DNA from: Styela clava
Lineage: Eukaryota; Chordata; Ascidiacea; Stolidobranchia; Styelidae
Direction: 5' to 3'
Assembly: GCF_964204865.1 (NCBI RefSeq)
Contig: NC_135260.1
Location: 20,878,001 to 20,942,000, forward strand
Length of the DNA stretch: 64,000 bases
Shown here: in pieces, positions 35,068 to 47,300 of the stretch
Numbering within the stretch: position 1 is the first letter of the stretch
Layout of the letters: each line of letters opens with the position of its first letter
Program-made: the position numbers and the translations under genes
The notes under the pieces: model-generated
The model's database searches: none
What the model was told of the DNA's origin: nothing
What the model saw: the letters and a program-made list of their open reading frames with translations, nothing else

Positions 35068-35527
35068 CAGTGGCGCAGCCAGGCGGTTTCAGATTCAAAG
35101 CATTATGAATTTTGTGTTACGAGCTTGCCTGCCCACACTTTGTGTTCATTACCAACAGTAGTGCTCTATTAAGACTAGCCCTATTAAAATTAAATGAATT
35201 TTTTTCCGAATCATGATTGAATACTAATAATTATTGTAAAGCATGTGCTCCATCTACTTCTACTTAGAGATTTGTTGTTGGAAAAAGATTATAAATTATA
35301 GTATTCACACATTTGTGTTGAAATGCAGTTATGACATTTTAGGAATGATTATTACTGGTCATGGGTTGAATATCATCAACAAAAAAATCAGCATCAGCCG
35401 GAAAGACAACTCCAACAAGTTTTGTTGTAGTAGCAAGTGTTCAGGACCATGGCAATTGTTTCAAAAGCCCCTGCACAGAAATATCCTAGCTCTGTATGAA
35501 ATTAATGACTGCCTGGCTGCGCCCCTG
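35068..35527. mobile_element. 460-bp hAT-type MITE in the hnRNP 3' region
   Basis: Starts CAGTGGCGCAGCCAGGC and ends GCCTGGCTGCGCCCCTG, inverted repeats with few differences. The flanking 8-mers CTTGAGTC and ATTGTGTC agree at 6 of 8 positions, so the target duplication has aged. No coding capacity was recognised. Confidence 0.8.
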
Positions 35528-36537
35528 ATTGTGTCTTTTTAAATTTTTATCAATGCCAGTTATCATCATTTGCAAGATATTATTTGTTGTAATTCAGTAT
35601 TCGAGTTAGAAGGCAAATATTTTAACAGATTTGAAAAGTTGACTTAAATGCATTATCTGCGAGGTAGCCTTCTATACTCAGTAATTATACCAGTCTACCA
35701 GGTTTTATTAAGCTGAAACCTGAAAGTTCTTAATTTTCTTGTGTAAGTTGTCAGGAAGTTAGTTCCGTGATAAACAATATTAAGTTTTTGTAGATCAGAA
35801 ATTGTAGCATGTCGCTTGTCAAAATTATATGATGAACTTGATATAAATTGAGATGTTCTTTTTCACCAAGTGCATGTGCAGGAGGGAATCATCCACATCT
35901 ACGGCTCTCTGGTCCCATTTATTTTCTACTGTAATTATCAATAATTTCATCAACTAAAGTTTTGTTACACATAAGCATCTATTTTCAAGATTTTATTTCT
36001 ATCAGTATTTTCTGTAATAATCAGTTACTTCTGATGCTCTGCACTTTTCATGGAGTACCGCGTAGTTGGATTTGTGTTGGCCCGTTGATAATTTTTGTCT
36101 TCGTTTACGCAACTTTGAGCGTGCAGAGCTGTTAACTAATTTGGCACTTGAGTGCCTGTAATGTAAAACAGTTTTGATGTGTAAAGTCTCTGCCCTTAAA
36201 ATGTAAGAACACCCCCCACCAATGACCGAACTTCAAAGGCCGATCGTGCATCTCGCCAATCAGAAGCGTCAACTCTTCTAGTTGCTCGACAAGTGGCTGC
36301 AAATGGGGTGTTCTGGATGATGCATATCACACAACCAGGCAAGGTTCTCTCCAATATATGAGACCAAATCATCTGTTAGCTCTGTTAAATGCTCTACACA
36401 AAGTGGATACTTTGTATATACAATAAATTATACATACATTCTTTTCCATGTCAAGTTTGTAAACAGTTTTTGTAATATCTTGTAAATATCGTTTTTTGAC
36501 TTCGTCATGTGGTTTATTTCATTTTTTACATAATATA

Positions 36538-36543
36538 AATAAA
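36538..36543 (+). terminator. Polyadenylation signal AATAAA
   Basis: Canonical signal on the hnRNP strand, with another at 36422-36427. Which is used depends on whether the 3' UTR is spliced. Confidence 0.4.
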
Positions 36544-36920
36544 CTTTTTCATTGTTTGCCTAAACCATGTATATTCTATTAATCAGTGTTCATATGTAGG
36601 AACATGTTATAGGTTTTTTTAATTAGTTACTGTAGTCTTTTTGCTTTTTGATGGATGTCTAAACAAATATATTTTACGTTTAGGAAACCTGCAAAACAAC
36701 TGCCGTGTATATATGCTGCGGCACTCTGCTTGAATATAAGCCTCTGGCAAAGAAACTTCATCGGAAACTAAATGCGCCACCTGATTGTGATACTTAATCC
36801 TCTAAATGTCTATCTAATTGGTTGTATTCTCTGTATATATTTTTCTTATGTATGTCCTTTTTTACTAAAATGATTAGCTCGAAATGAATTTGTGTGTTGA
36901 ATTTGGGTAGTGGAGTTGCT

Positions 36921-39003
36921 GTCCAATAGTTCACGTCAACAATATTGGTCTAGGTAGCTTCGCTTCTATTATCGTCGTCATATTCTTATTTCCCAATATG
37001 CGTTTTATTGCATTGGTCTGCTTATTAACAAATAAGATTGTGCTGGTGGAAACCACTTGGTGACGAGTAGCGGCACGATGGTGTTTTAATAATAACTTGA
37101 CTGATTTTGTGATTCTCCAAAGACTCATCAATGTCGAGTGAACTTGATGTTTTATGCTAGTACGGTTATTTTCGAAAATGCAGCACCGTTTTTAAAATTT
37201 CAATACATAACAAACATTAGTCAACCTACCAAACGGAGATACCATAAATGAATGCCGATCGTGGTTTTAGAAGGCACGTGATCATTGTCCAAAATCTACA
37301 GTGCTGTTTGGACGGTGGACATTTAGGCTCAATGTTAGAAATCAGTTTGCATAACAACGACCGGACACACTGAACTTTGGACATGTGGGATGAGAGTCCA
37401 AGCTAGGATTACCATATTTGAAAATGCAAAATCCCGGACAATGTTTGGCTATTTTCATGAGACCATATATATTCGGAACCGAAATGCTAAGGCTGCAAAC
37501 GTTGTACAATATTCATGCTGAGAGTCGCATTTATTACCACAACGAACCGCGGCGTCTCTTGTTATGGTTTCTATTCAGAAATCAGTATACAGTATTCATA
37601 AAGTCATGTACCAGATTTCAGTTAATCATGCGGAATTATAACAAAGTTTTCATTCTTTCTTTTACAAGCCATTTATGAACCAGCTCCAAATTTTCTAGCA
37701 CTTCTGCGACGGAATTGTTTTCTCTCCCAACCACTTTAATACGTCCATGAAACACGGACATTAGTGAGTGCATATGCCAAAGGTATAAGAACCGTTGGTG
37801 GATGTACTTGTGACAAAAAGTAGGACTTCAGGGGTGAAAACATTTCTAACAATCTTGAAATTCCAGGAAACAAGGCCAGCGAGTCTTGCTATGAGAGAGA
37901 AGTCTCTTGTATTCACAATTTGCAATCTCGCAGTATTTGTTCAGTTCTAACTGTGTAAATAGAAAAATATTGATATATATTATTTCCATTATCGATGTTC
38001 ATTTATTAACCCCCATGATGGATACGATTGTTTAAAACGTGTGCTGAACAGCCAACCCCGATCAATGACGGATTTAACGTTTCCTTTAATAATTTGCAAA
38101 CACATTGTTTCCTTGTTCATTACGCCGAAGTCCTCCAAACATAGTATTGCAGTTGTCTCCTGTAAATGCCACACATTTTTTCAAAAGTATTATTTTTAGT
38201 AAGGTATATTTTACATATAATAAGTGGCAATTGTGTCTCGTTTGCCTTGTTTGTAAACTCGATCAATTTTGATTGCAAACCAATATTCTCCAGTCTAAAT
38301 ATTGAATAATTGTAGGAAATACTTCCAGAAAGTTCTAGGTGGTAAACATCATTGATAAGGAAAACGCTTCGTTACATCATACTTCCATACAACCTCGTAG
38401 TAAAAAAATATGCGCACGGTACGGAATAACAATAATCTGTATTCGCAGTGTGCACAGTACGATTACAGATGCAGTAAAATTCTGGGTTCCGGACATTTGA
38501 GCATTTTTAAAAATTCTTCCCGGACGCAAAATTTAACCCTAAATTCCGGACATGTACGGAATTTTCCGGACGGTATGGACCGCCTAAGTCCAACATCTTG
38601 TCAAAATTATGAAGCGTCGCGACTCAAATTTTAACAAACAAACAAGATAAAATTCAAATTTGCAAGATTGCAAAAAATATGCAAATATGCATGCAAGCTT
38701 TCTACATTTTTTACGACCCACTAAGACTTCTTTTGCGACTCATAGTTTGGGAACCGCTGCTGAACACATTTGCGTGTATTTCCATTCATAAGAATATGAA
38801 TACTGCTGTGACAGTAGATATTTTCTTAGATTATTTATCCTCATCAGAGAGGAATCATTACAACGGTATATATGTAAAACTAAATCGAAATGTCAATTAG
38901 GCGCGTTCACTGCACATAAACTTCAATTTTTTTACACGAGGTATTGGGATTTCTTCCCAAGTAAAGTAATGATGCAGTGATGTTAAAAATACTAAAAAGT
39001 AAG
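36921..39003. other. Intergenic with decayed repeats
   Basis: CCCGGACA and TTCCGGACAT words between about 37420 and 38580 suggest a degraded transposon with inverted parts. A hAT right end (TTTGGGAACCGCTG, near 38745-38760) has no left partner here. No gene is supported. Confidence 0.4.
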
Positions 39004-39160
39004 GCGCTCCAAAAGTATGTGTACCAATATGGAGGTAACTAATTTTGTTCGGCCATTTACATCAAGTTGTGTAACGGGACTGAAACCTATGAACAGGGGG
39101 ATATTCACTTGGCTAACAAAGACAGTCCCTGAACTCGTAATCAAACTAAAATAAGGAAAA
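39004..39160. mobile_element. Partial M1-family MITE
   Basis: Left end GGCGCTCCAAAAGTATGTG. The interior matches the 24202 copy in inverted order and breaks off after AACTAAAATAAGGAAAA. The right arm is missing. It ends about 65 bases upstream of the lipocalin ATG, so it may lie in its promoter or 5' UTR. Confidence 0.65.
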
Positions 39161-39225
39161 GATGCCATATTACCCTTGGAATCAATCAGCAGTAAGTCTT
39201 TAGGGAGAGGACACTCGAGGATACA

Positions 39226-39828
39226 ATGCTGAGGTTTCTAGCAGTGATCATTTTATATGTCGGGAAATATTTGATGTTGTCCTGCTGCCACTGCTGTGAA
39301 CTTTCAAAATTAGAAAAAGAAATCGATTATTCAGAACTAACTGGGACTTGGTATGAAACTGTGCATAGCGAAGAGACAATAGTGAGTTGCGAATCATTAC
39401 AATACCAGAGTGGGGCAAACGGCAGTTCCTCTGTTATATGGAGTTTTAAAAAGAATGCAAATTCTCATAACAAAAGCCATTTTAATGTATCTTTTGCTCG
39501 AATTGAACCATCCACGTTTCTCGCTAAAAATGAGATTGGTATGAAAAAAATAGAATATGCTATATTACAGGACGCTATATATGCCACTGAACATGAAATT
39601 GAATCGGAAATGGATGCATCAAAATGTATGCCAATTGTTCAGATTGTTGAAAAAAACGCATAGGTAATGGTTCTGATGTGTGACTTGTTCGGAATGAAAA
39701 AAGTGTATGCCGTGACGCCGGACCATGTCCCAAAAACAAAAACATTGCTGAAAATCCATAACAAATTAGTGGAAGTTGGAAATGGATGGGCAGATGTAAA
39801 ACTCAATTTAGCAAAGTGTTCTCAATAA
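39226..39828 (+). pseudogene. Intronless lipocalin frame interrupted by one TAG
   Basis: A single open frame of 145 codons (39226-39663) stops at TAG (39661-39663), and the same frame continues for 54 more codons to TAA (39826-39828). The start has a signal-peptide-like hydrophobic segment (MLRFLAVIILYVGKYLML). The lipocalin signature YSELTGTWYE lies at about 35-44 (Gly40, Trp42). A Cys after the first strand and a Cys near the true C-terminus (LAKCSQ) are placed for the usual disulfide. The two parts together are 199 residues, the normal length for a secreted lipocalin, which binds small hydrophobic ligands in a beta-barrel. No splice site removes the TAG in frame. A recent pseudogene, a nonsense allele or stop readthrough are all possible. 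Lack of introns among intron-rich neighbours hints at a retrocopy. Confidence 0.7.
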
Positions 39829-40744
39829 TAAAAAAATAATGCCAACGATTAATTTCTTTATATTCAGTTTGTCTTCATAATAAATTCTATAAAGAGATAT
39901 TCTATACCAAAAATTGTATTGTTGTAAATTGTTCTACAGGAGCATCAATTTTTTGTGTAGTAAAAGTTGTGGAAATAAATATAATCGAGATTACATGTTT
40001 GTCTGAAAATCATTTACGCGTATGTGGGAGTTGTGGTGACTTAATGGGCGTAAATGTGCAATCATTTTTTTGTATTTGTGTAGATCAAATTTCTTTTGCT
40101 TCGAAACTAACATTTTTTTTTCTTTTATAGCATGTTCAAAAAATGGTATTCAATCGATACTTGGAAACCACAATAATACAGAATTCTTTTTTGAACATAT
40201 AATTTGAAACAACACTATAAATCAGCATCAAATCAATTAACCGTCACAGTCCTTATAGCTCTAAAACGTGAGAAAGTGTCAACCGGTCATCTCTTCCGAT
40301 GCGCATTGGAGAACGAGGAGGTTTATCATTGTTGTTGTGAAAATCCTATTTGACTCCAAACCATTAATGAGCAAACTGTTTCTTACTTGAGAGACAAAAT
40401 GCAGAATACATTTGCTAAATTCCAATGTTTAAATACAAAGTCGAGTATAAGGTTATTGGTAATCTATTTGAATATTTACATAAAGTCGTGGCAAAATGTC
40501 TAAGCGTACAAAGAGTCGTGGATATGTCAGACCAATATTAAGGTGGGTATTATGAGCATAAATAAGCAAAGGTTCAAAAACGACAATTTTTTATCATAAT
40601 TGACTGACTTTTACATCTGGAGGTATACAGCAGGCGGGACTATTCTATCAAAATCATTGGTGTATTTTTAGCTCTCAGAAAATAATAACCCCTTGCTCCT
40701 TAAAACCCCTTAATTAATTTGAACCGAATAAATGAAAATAATTG
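39829..40744. other. 3' flank of lipocalin, no gene
   Basis: AATAAA overlaps the end of the lipocalin frame (about 39827) and recurs near 39879. The rest is AT-rich and unassigned. Confidence 0.4.
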
Positions 40745-40854
40745 GGTGCTCCTGAAGTATGCGGACCAAGATGTCGCATAACCTGAATCCCAACCTGGTA
40801 CACAACCTGAGTTCAGGTTGTGCGCCATCTTGGTGCGCATACTTCAGGAGGTCC
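40745..40854. mobile_element. 110-bp M1-family MITE with perfect 8-bp target duplication
   Basis: Arms GGTGCTCCTGAAGTATGCG and CGCATACTTCAGGAGGTCC are inverted. Perfect direct repeats AATAATTG flank it at 40737-40744 and 40855-40862. This copy sets the duplication length of the family at 8 bp. Confidence 0.9.
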
Positions 40855-41650
40855 AATAATTGTATATTATTTTGTTGGAAGAAATGAAATCACAAGCATT
40901 ATATGTTTACCGGCAATTCACTCATATGTTAAAGGGAAATCGAGATCAAAATTGAGTATATTTAAGTGGTACAGTCACTTTGTTTCTAACCATGCTGCAT
41001 TTTCTCCAAGATTTTGTTTCTGCTAATTTCGAACTCAACGTTTTTATAATATGTCAAAAGAGCAATGCTACAGAATCTATTTTTGAACACAAAATTTTGA
41101 ACTCGATAAGCCAGATATAGGTGCATGCATACATAAGACGAGAAATAAAGCGCTTCTCCATGAGTAATCCAAGGAGTAACACATCAAGAGGTTACTCATA
41201 CGAACAAATAGTTTCATTCACTCACTCAGAAAACTACTCATTAGGTCCATTTCAATAGAACATTGCTCGGTAATTGTAATGTCTGTCTCTTATTTGCGAG
41301 AAGTTTTAGTGCAAAAGAATTAGTCGCTATTTTATTAACACCGCTAACATAAGGATTAGTGTTAAAATTAATTCTTCCGCATGAATTGGATACTCTGATA
41401 ATTAAATGTTAAAACGCCTGAATTTAAATTTGGAGTCAAATTTGAACACGTAAGTTGCTCCTCCTATAATTATTATTAGACTGATATTTCTTTATCCAAA
41501 TGTCTTCAACAGAAACTACTCATATATATCGAGCAACAGTTTTTTTTTTCTCGAGAGCTAATAGCCTTTGTTTGGAAATATTAGTAGTATTAAAAATATT
41601 AAAATATTCCTGTGAGTCATTTTTAATCTGTCATTTCTACTGGTTATACC

Positions 41651-41830
41651 CAGTAGTGGGATTCAGCCGGTTCGCGCCGGTTCTATAGAACCGTCTCCCG
41701 GAATTTTATGACATCAGCGAACCGGTTAGCTTTACTGGTTACTGTCAATGTTCTGTTTGTAACAGAACCGGCTGAAAAATATGACTTTTGTGATGGAACC
41801 GGCTGACAAAAAATTTGTATCCCATCACTG
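41651..41830. mobile_element. 180-bp hAT-type MITE
   Basis: Begins CAGTAGTGGGATTCAGCCGG and ends ATCCCATCACTG. Perfect 8-bp target duplications GTTATACC lie at 41643-41650 and 41831-41838. The interior repeats GAACCGG/CCGGTT words. Confidence 0.92.
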
Positions 41831-41867
41831 GTTATACCGTACACCCGGTTGAAAAGCACTGAATAAA

Positions 41868-42370
41868 CTATGATACTTTCCCCGACCTTGACCCCGAAAA
41901 AATTCTTCCTATACTTCACCATTGCGAAATTTTCGGTGGCCATTTTAAGAATGGTTTTGCGAGTGGGCGCCTGTAAAATGGAGCATTTGTTTTAAACCAT
42001 CATTCTGATTCATAGAATTCAACAATCTGTTTTTTAAAACTACCGCTAACGAATTCTAACCTAGTCTATCACAGCTATTTCTACACTAATTTTTGATTAC
42101 TGCAATTAAACTGAAACTCCTAAGAAGACAAAGTGATCGTCGAATTTTTTGATTTATATTTAAATATCCGAAACATAACTGAAAACTAACGAATAGAATT
42201 CAAAAACGAGGTAAAGTTTACGACCACGCATGAAAATATGTCTGAGTGAGAAAAGTGTCTGAGCGGATGCGAAAGGGGGCATTGTTACGTCACTTTTTGC
42301 ATCTTGCTGATTGGCCAATGTCACGAAGTAAACAAGGAAGTCGATGCTCGGGGAAACATCCATTTGGGCT
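41868..42370. repeat. Diverged internal copy of the 24507 hAT element
   Basis: Words such as CCTTGACC, TTCTTCCTATACTT, GCTGATTGGCCA and GGAAACATCCAT occur in the same order as in 24835-25190. No terminal repeats were found. Confidence 0.55.
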
Positions 42371-42762
42371 GTGATAACTCGTCACTACGTGCGGCTATGA
42401 TAATAAATCCTGTTGGCAAATATATATATACTTTTTGGCGACAATAGGTCCTATGACACATGGATGTCAATATATATGATAGGTAGTAAAATAATATAAA
42501 ATTAATTGAGGACAAATTTCAGTTATATGGTTCGAGTGGTCGAATATCACGATTAATTTAAAAATATTAGTTCAGAAATCATGCTTGTGATGATCGAGTT
42601 CGTAACGATGTTGGTATTCATTACCTATACATATATATATATTACAATTTGTCGCGTTCCATGAACAGCATGTGTTTCGAAACGAGACAATAGACCAAAA
42701 ATCACAATATAGAACTTCTCGTCTGTGGAAATCGAATAGCGACGTGCGGATATGTGAGCCTT

Positions 42763-43664
42763 TCAATGGCGAGGTTTCTTTTCAGAAATAGAGTCCAACA
42801 ATTCTGTGAACATTGTTGACACTCCATCGCCAGTCAGCGCTGAAGTTTCATAATATAGAAGTTTTCTTGATGTAGCCCATTTTCTTCCCTCTGTCGTCGC
42901 AATTGAACCGCGCTACAATGCAAAATGTTCAATTCATACCTGCGCTGACTAGGATCTTATTATTTCATATTAATTTTCCAATACGTTAATGGTCACTATC
43001 TACCCTGTATCTTTGGCAATAATCCGAACTATCTTTATATTCAGGTTGGTTTGTGAGAAATCGCACGTAGACTTACGTTGGAACGTAGATCAGCCTTGTT
43101 ACCAACCACAACAACTTTTGCTCCCATTGCGCCATGCTTTGCTATTTCCTTCAACCAGTTATCTAAAGATGAAAGATAAGCATTGTGAAGAGTCTTTGCA
43201 ATTAACGTTGTTGCATTGGTTCCAACGATAATTCGTTAAAACTTACCTAAACTTTCAAAGCTTGACGGGTTCGTTACGTCGTAGACCAAAAAGCAAGCAT
43301 CTGTGCCATTGTAAAGTTCTGTACGTACATCATAATATTGCTCGTCTCCAGAGAGGTCCCAGAGATGCACCTTCGGGTAGAAGTACAGGTAGAGACATTT
43401 GAAGTAGACAGATAAAAAATTTTGGCAACATAAACCTACTCTGTAAGGTATTCCGTTCACATTTTGAACTTTAAATCCATAGTCGACGCCGACTGTTGCG
43501 TGATAGCACTGACTGAACTTACTCTCACAAAAATGTTTTATCAGACACGTTTTTCCCACATTTGCATTTCCAATAGCAATAACTAAAAGTAAAAAATTGT
43601 ATCAGTAATAAACTATTGCGTCACTCTGATATACTTTCTCATATTTTCCACACAAACCTTTCAT
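42763..43664 (-). CDS. RJL-type (DNAJC27/RBJ-like) small GTPase without J domain
   Basis: Five minus-strand exons: 43658-43664 (ATGAAAG), 43440-43582, 43247-43370, 43077-43162, 42763-42912, giving 169 residues with GT-AG introns in phase. The second of two overlapping ATGs is the start, because only it reads into the P-loop. Motifs: G1 GNANVGKT (7-14); Thr32 in switch I (HATVGVDYG); G3 DLSGDE (55-60), with Asp where Ras and Rab have the catalytic Gln61; G4 NKAD (113-116); G5 ETSA (142-145). It ends SEKKPRH, with no prenylation Cys and no DnaJ domain. The closest family I recognise is RJL, named from vertebrate RBJ/DNAJC27, whose GTPase part shares EGR-x-W-A and YETSA-x-TG-x-G. Loss of Gln61 is usual in that family, and RJL proteins have been linked to flagella by their distribution. 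The gene is head-to-head with a dynein light chain gene. Confidence 0.88.
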
Positions 43665-44393
43665 CCATGTTATGTTATTTACAACCTCTCTTATGTCTCG
43701 AGAAAGATGCCCTGTTTGTCTTTCCATTTATTTGACTGTAGTTGATACGAAATAAATTCTCTCGAATTCGATATTGCATGCGAGTTTTTTTACAGAACAA
43801 ACGAAATCGAAGGGTCGATCTCCGCATGGTGGCGCGTCGTTTTGACAACAAAACGCACGCAATCAACCGCGTCTGAAAAAGCGGCATCCCCGGCGTAGTC
43901 TATTTCAGTATAAAACGAAAACCGCTTCAATTCGGCACGAATCTATTTAGAACCCCACGTCGAGTGGGTAGGATAATTTATCATATTCTATTAATCTTTG
44001 GTATTTTTTTGTGTCAGGCGATACCATTAATACTTTTCGAATTGCCAGTGTTTCAGTGAAGTTCAACAACTGAGGCGGTAACGTTACTAAAATGGGGATT
44101 CAATATATTTGCTCGGGGTGAATTTATTAGTCGATTCTTTTCTTCAGTACATTATTGTGGTTGATATATACCGGCCTTTGCTTTAAAGCAGATTTTTAAC
44201 GTCGAACAAGACAACAGGAAAAGCATAGTCATATCAAACTTTTCATGATTATAACGGGTTGCTTACTGGCAATTATATTTATACATTGTATTGTGAGAAA
44301 TTAATTGTAACTTCGGCCATCACCTTTTATGTAAATAAAATACCATTTCAGAACATAGTTTATTTGAGGCAAAATTCCTTTAAAATTTTGAAG
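43665..44393. promoter_or_regulatory. Shared divergent promoter region
   Basis: About 729 bases separate the two start codons of the GTPase (minus) and the dynein light chain (plus). The middle is somewhat richer in GC and CpG (about 43800-43960, words GGCGCGTCG and CGGCGTAG) than the surroundings. No perfect RFX X-box or TATA box was found by eye. An acceptor-like TTTCAG ending at 44350 suggests that the plus-strand 5' UTR may be spliced. Confidence 0.5.
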
Positions 44394-47300
44394 ATGGAAA
44401 ACTCAGTGAAGAAAAGTCTTATCGGAAGAAGGGGAAGTATGTTCGATGCGTCCAACGTCTTTTTAAATCGTCCAGGTTCGAGTGTCTGCACATTTGCGTG
44501 AGTAAAAATACCTGTTTGATATAGGGTTCGTAATCAGACTAATGCAATAGAATTGTCTCTCTTTTTGTTTGAATATTAGTATATCCAGCACTGTGTGTCA
44601 ACTCGTGTAAACCCACCCTTTGAGCATTTGTTAGTCCTTTATTCCTATTTGTTGGGTCATTGTTGCTGTCAGACCTGTCCTATTATTATTATTGTGCCCT
44701 TTTCAGACAGTACGCCTGTAGTATATTTTTATAGAAACTGAAGATTGAGAGCAGTTATAGCAGTTTAATTTTAAAATTAGTTGGTCGTCTGATAACAATT
44801 TTTAAAACTTGAGTTTTGTGGTCAGAGAGATTCAATTATTTTGGAGCGTTTCCGGCAGATGACATAAATATGCACAGAATATATGGTTAAATCTTTGCCA
44901 CTCAGTATCTTATCGTTGTTGTAGAGAGGATCCCTCAAGTGAGCTATTTACAACCAAAGGACAGCCAGTAAAATTCCAAAATTCATATAAAATGGAACCA
45001 GATCAAAGATTTGAAACAGGAAGGGTCGAGACAATTGCCAAGCAAATATTGACGGTGAAGTATTTTGAGAGATTTAGTACAGTAAAGTGTAAGAATATGT
45101 TACCTCCTAATCAATTGAAGAGGAAAGACTTACAAAATACATATCCATAGTATCCACTGAAGATACAGGGTGAAAAAAAATTAAAAATCCAATTGTGACA
45201 GGCGAATAAAGTCAAGTACTTGCTTCAATTCGCTCGTTATTTTTTCAATTTTATAAGTTTGACAGTGTTCGATATCTGTTAGAGATTGTGGAAAATGCTA
45301 GCTGCAAGGATTTATTCAGTCCGTCAAAAGCCCTTTCATTTCAAGCATACTTCAAATTTGTTTAACCGTTTAAACTTAAACGTACATTGACTTTTTATTA
45401 AAATAATTTATCTAATGATTCTGAGTTATTCAAGATACTTGCTGCACAATACCACAAATATATTTCTGCTCTTGTTGTGGTTAAATTGTATTTCTGAAAT
45501 ATATTTGTAGGGGAAGAATAAGCAGTTGGTCCCGCAGAAACCCAATGAATATCATTATTTGATAATTGTTAAGTATTTAGCGTGGCTGTGGTGAGACTTA
45601 CTGCACTATTTAGTAAAACGCCAGGACTGTTTTGTAGATCACGTGCTGATGATTCCCACACAAATAATTTCCATATGAAACTTCATATAAACGTTAAAGA
45701 AATAATATAAATTACACAATTGTTGTTATTACCACATACAATTGTCAACTTTTGTGCTTATTCTTTTTAATCAAATTTCAAAACATAATCATATAGCAAG
45801 ACTAACGTTCGTTTACAGGATCACTTGGAAGACATTCAATACAACGCAAATGACTGCAAGCATCAATGTAAAGTAATAGCTGACGCCCTCAAAACAGAAG
45901 TAAAAGCAATGGGATACCACAGGTAATTTTTTTTAGGTTTGAGTATAGAGGAAATAAAAGTATTGATACCATTGAATGTACGGTGGTAATCAGGCTATCG
46001 TGATTCCAAGTTGTCTATCTTGGTCGTTTAATTGATTTCTGCTGGTTTAAATTTGATCGAGCTACGTATATTTGATGTAAAGATTACCAACGAAAAATCA
46101 CTCGCTTCCCGAATACCCGGAATCGCGCCATTGTACTGAGCAGTTTGTGTATCGTGATTCTTTCCGATATTTTGATACACAACATACAGAAAATAAAATT
46201 GAAATAAAAGCAAAATGTCTGGAAATTGTACAAAAGATTGTAAATATGGTTGAAGATAGATCTGCATTGTAGTGCATTAAAACAACGACAAAATTTTTGA
46301 TAGGTGCGTACATTTCATCAGAAATGAAATGAACAGTAAAGATCCTTTGTTTTTTACCTTCATTATAGTCAGATCGCGCTAAAAACGAATGATTTGAGTT
46401 GCATCGATTTTATAATATATACTACAGTAAAAGCGTGGAGTCGTGACTTCGTGTCTGAATTATAATCACAGAAGTTGGGGACGAAAAACTGATTGTGTTA
46501 TTTTAAGTGGAGACTCCCCTATTGGACATGGCGTTCGGTATGTTTTTTTTATAAGCGTGCTTTTTATAAGCGGATAAATGAGGAACGATTTTTCCGAGCA
46601 AAGCATTGAATTTTGTGACATACTCAAAATTATTTCACACAGGTTCGGAATAGTCATACAGATATAGTGTAGGAATTAAATTTCCAACATATATTATATT
46701 TGAATTATTGATTGCAATTTTTAGTACTCCATTTTTGCGATAAATATAAAATCCTACTTTAGGTTCAGAACTCATATATATTCCATAAAATTATCACAAT
46801 TTTCAGCACCCGTAAATATCCTATTGTAGGTGAAAGGGTTGTATTATGGAATTTTAGAAGTGGCTCCTGATTGTGGTGTGTTCAACTGCAAATTATTATA
46901 ATACCGTACTTCATTGGGGCATTTCGTTGCGAATTTCAAACATTATCAGCTCTCAAATCACACTGACTTTGGTGGCTAGACACGATTCATTCTCTCTACG
47001 TCTAAGAAAGATGCCATGGATATACAACACGGCTATTGATGTTGTTTGTCGGCTTCCGGTTCGCCAGTAACTAAGAGACTAAATCTGTCGTTCGGTTACA
47101 ACTGTCTAACACAGTGATTCTCAACCTTTAAATATTTCTGCGCATCCCTGCGTTCGCCAACGTAGTTACGTACCTTTACAGTGCGGCAACACAACTTTAA
47201 TAATTTGTAATTTTGAGTTAGAATCCGGTCCCATGAAAACATGCAACAACAAAGGGACCTGTTGGATTTTCTTGGCACTAGTTTTCCCCAAATCCACTGT

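Larger units (their letters stand above)
34660..36920 (+). other. hnRNP 3' UTR, probably spliced
   Basis: A good donor AAAG|GTAAGG follows the stop by about 20 bases (near 34681) and a good acceptor TTACGTTTAG ends at about 36683, suggesting a 3' UTR intron as is common in hnRNP genes. Unspliced transcripts could end at AATAAA signals near 36422 or 36538. The interval contains the hAT insertion at 35068-35527. Confidence 0.4.
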
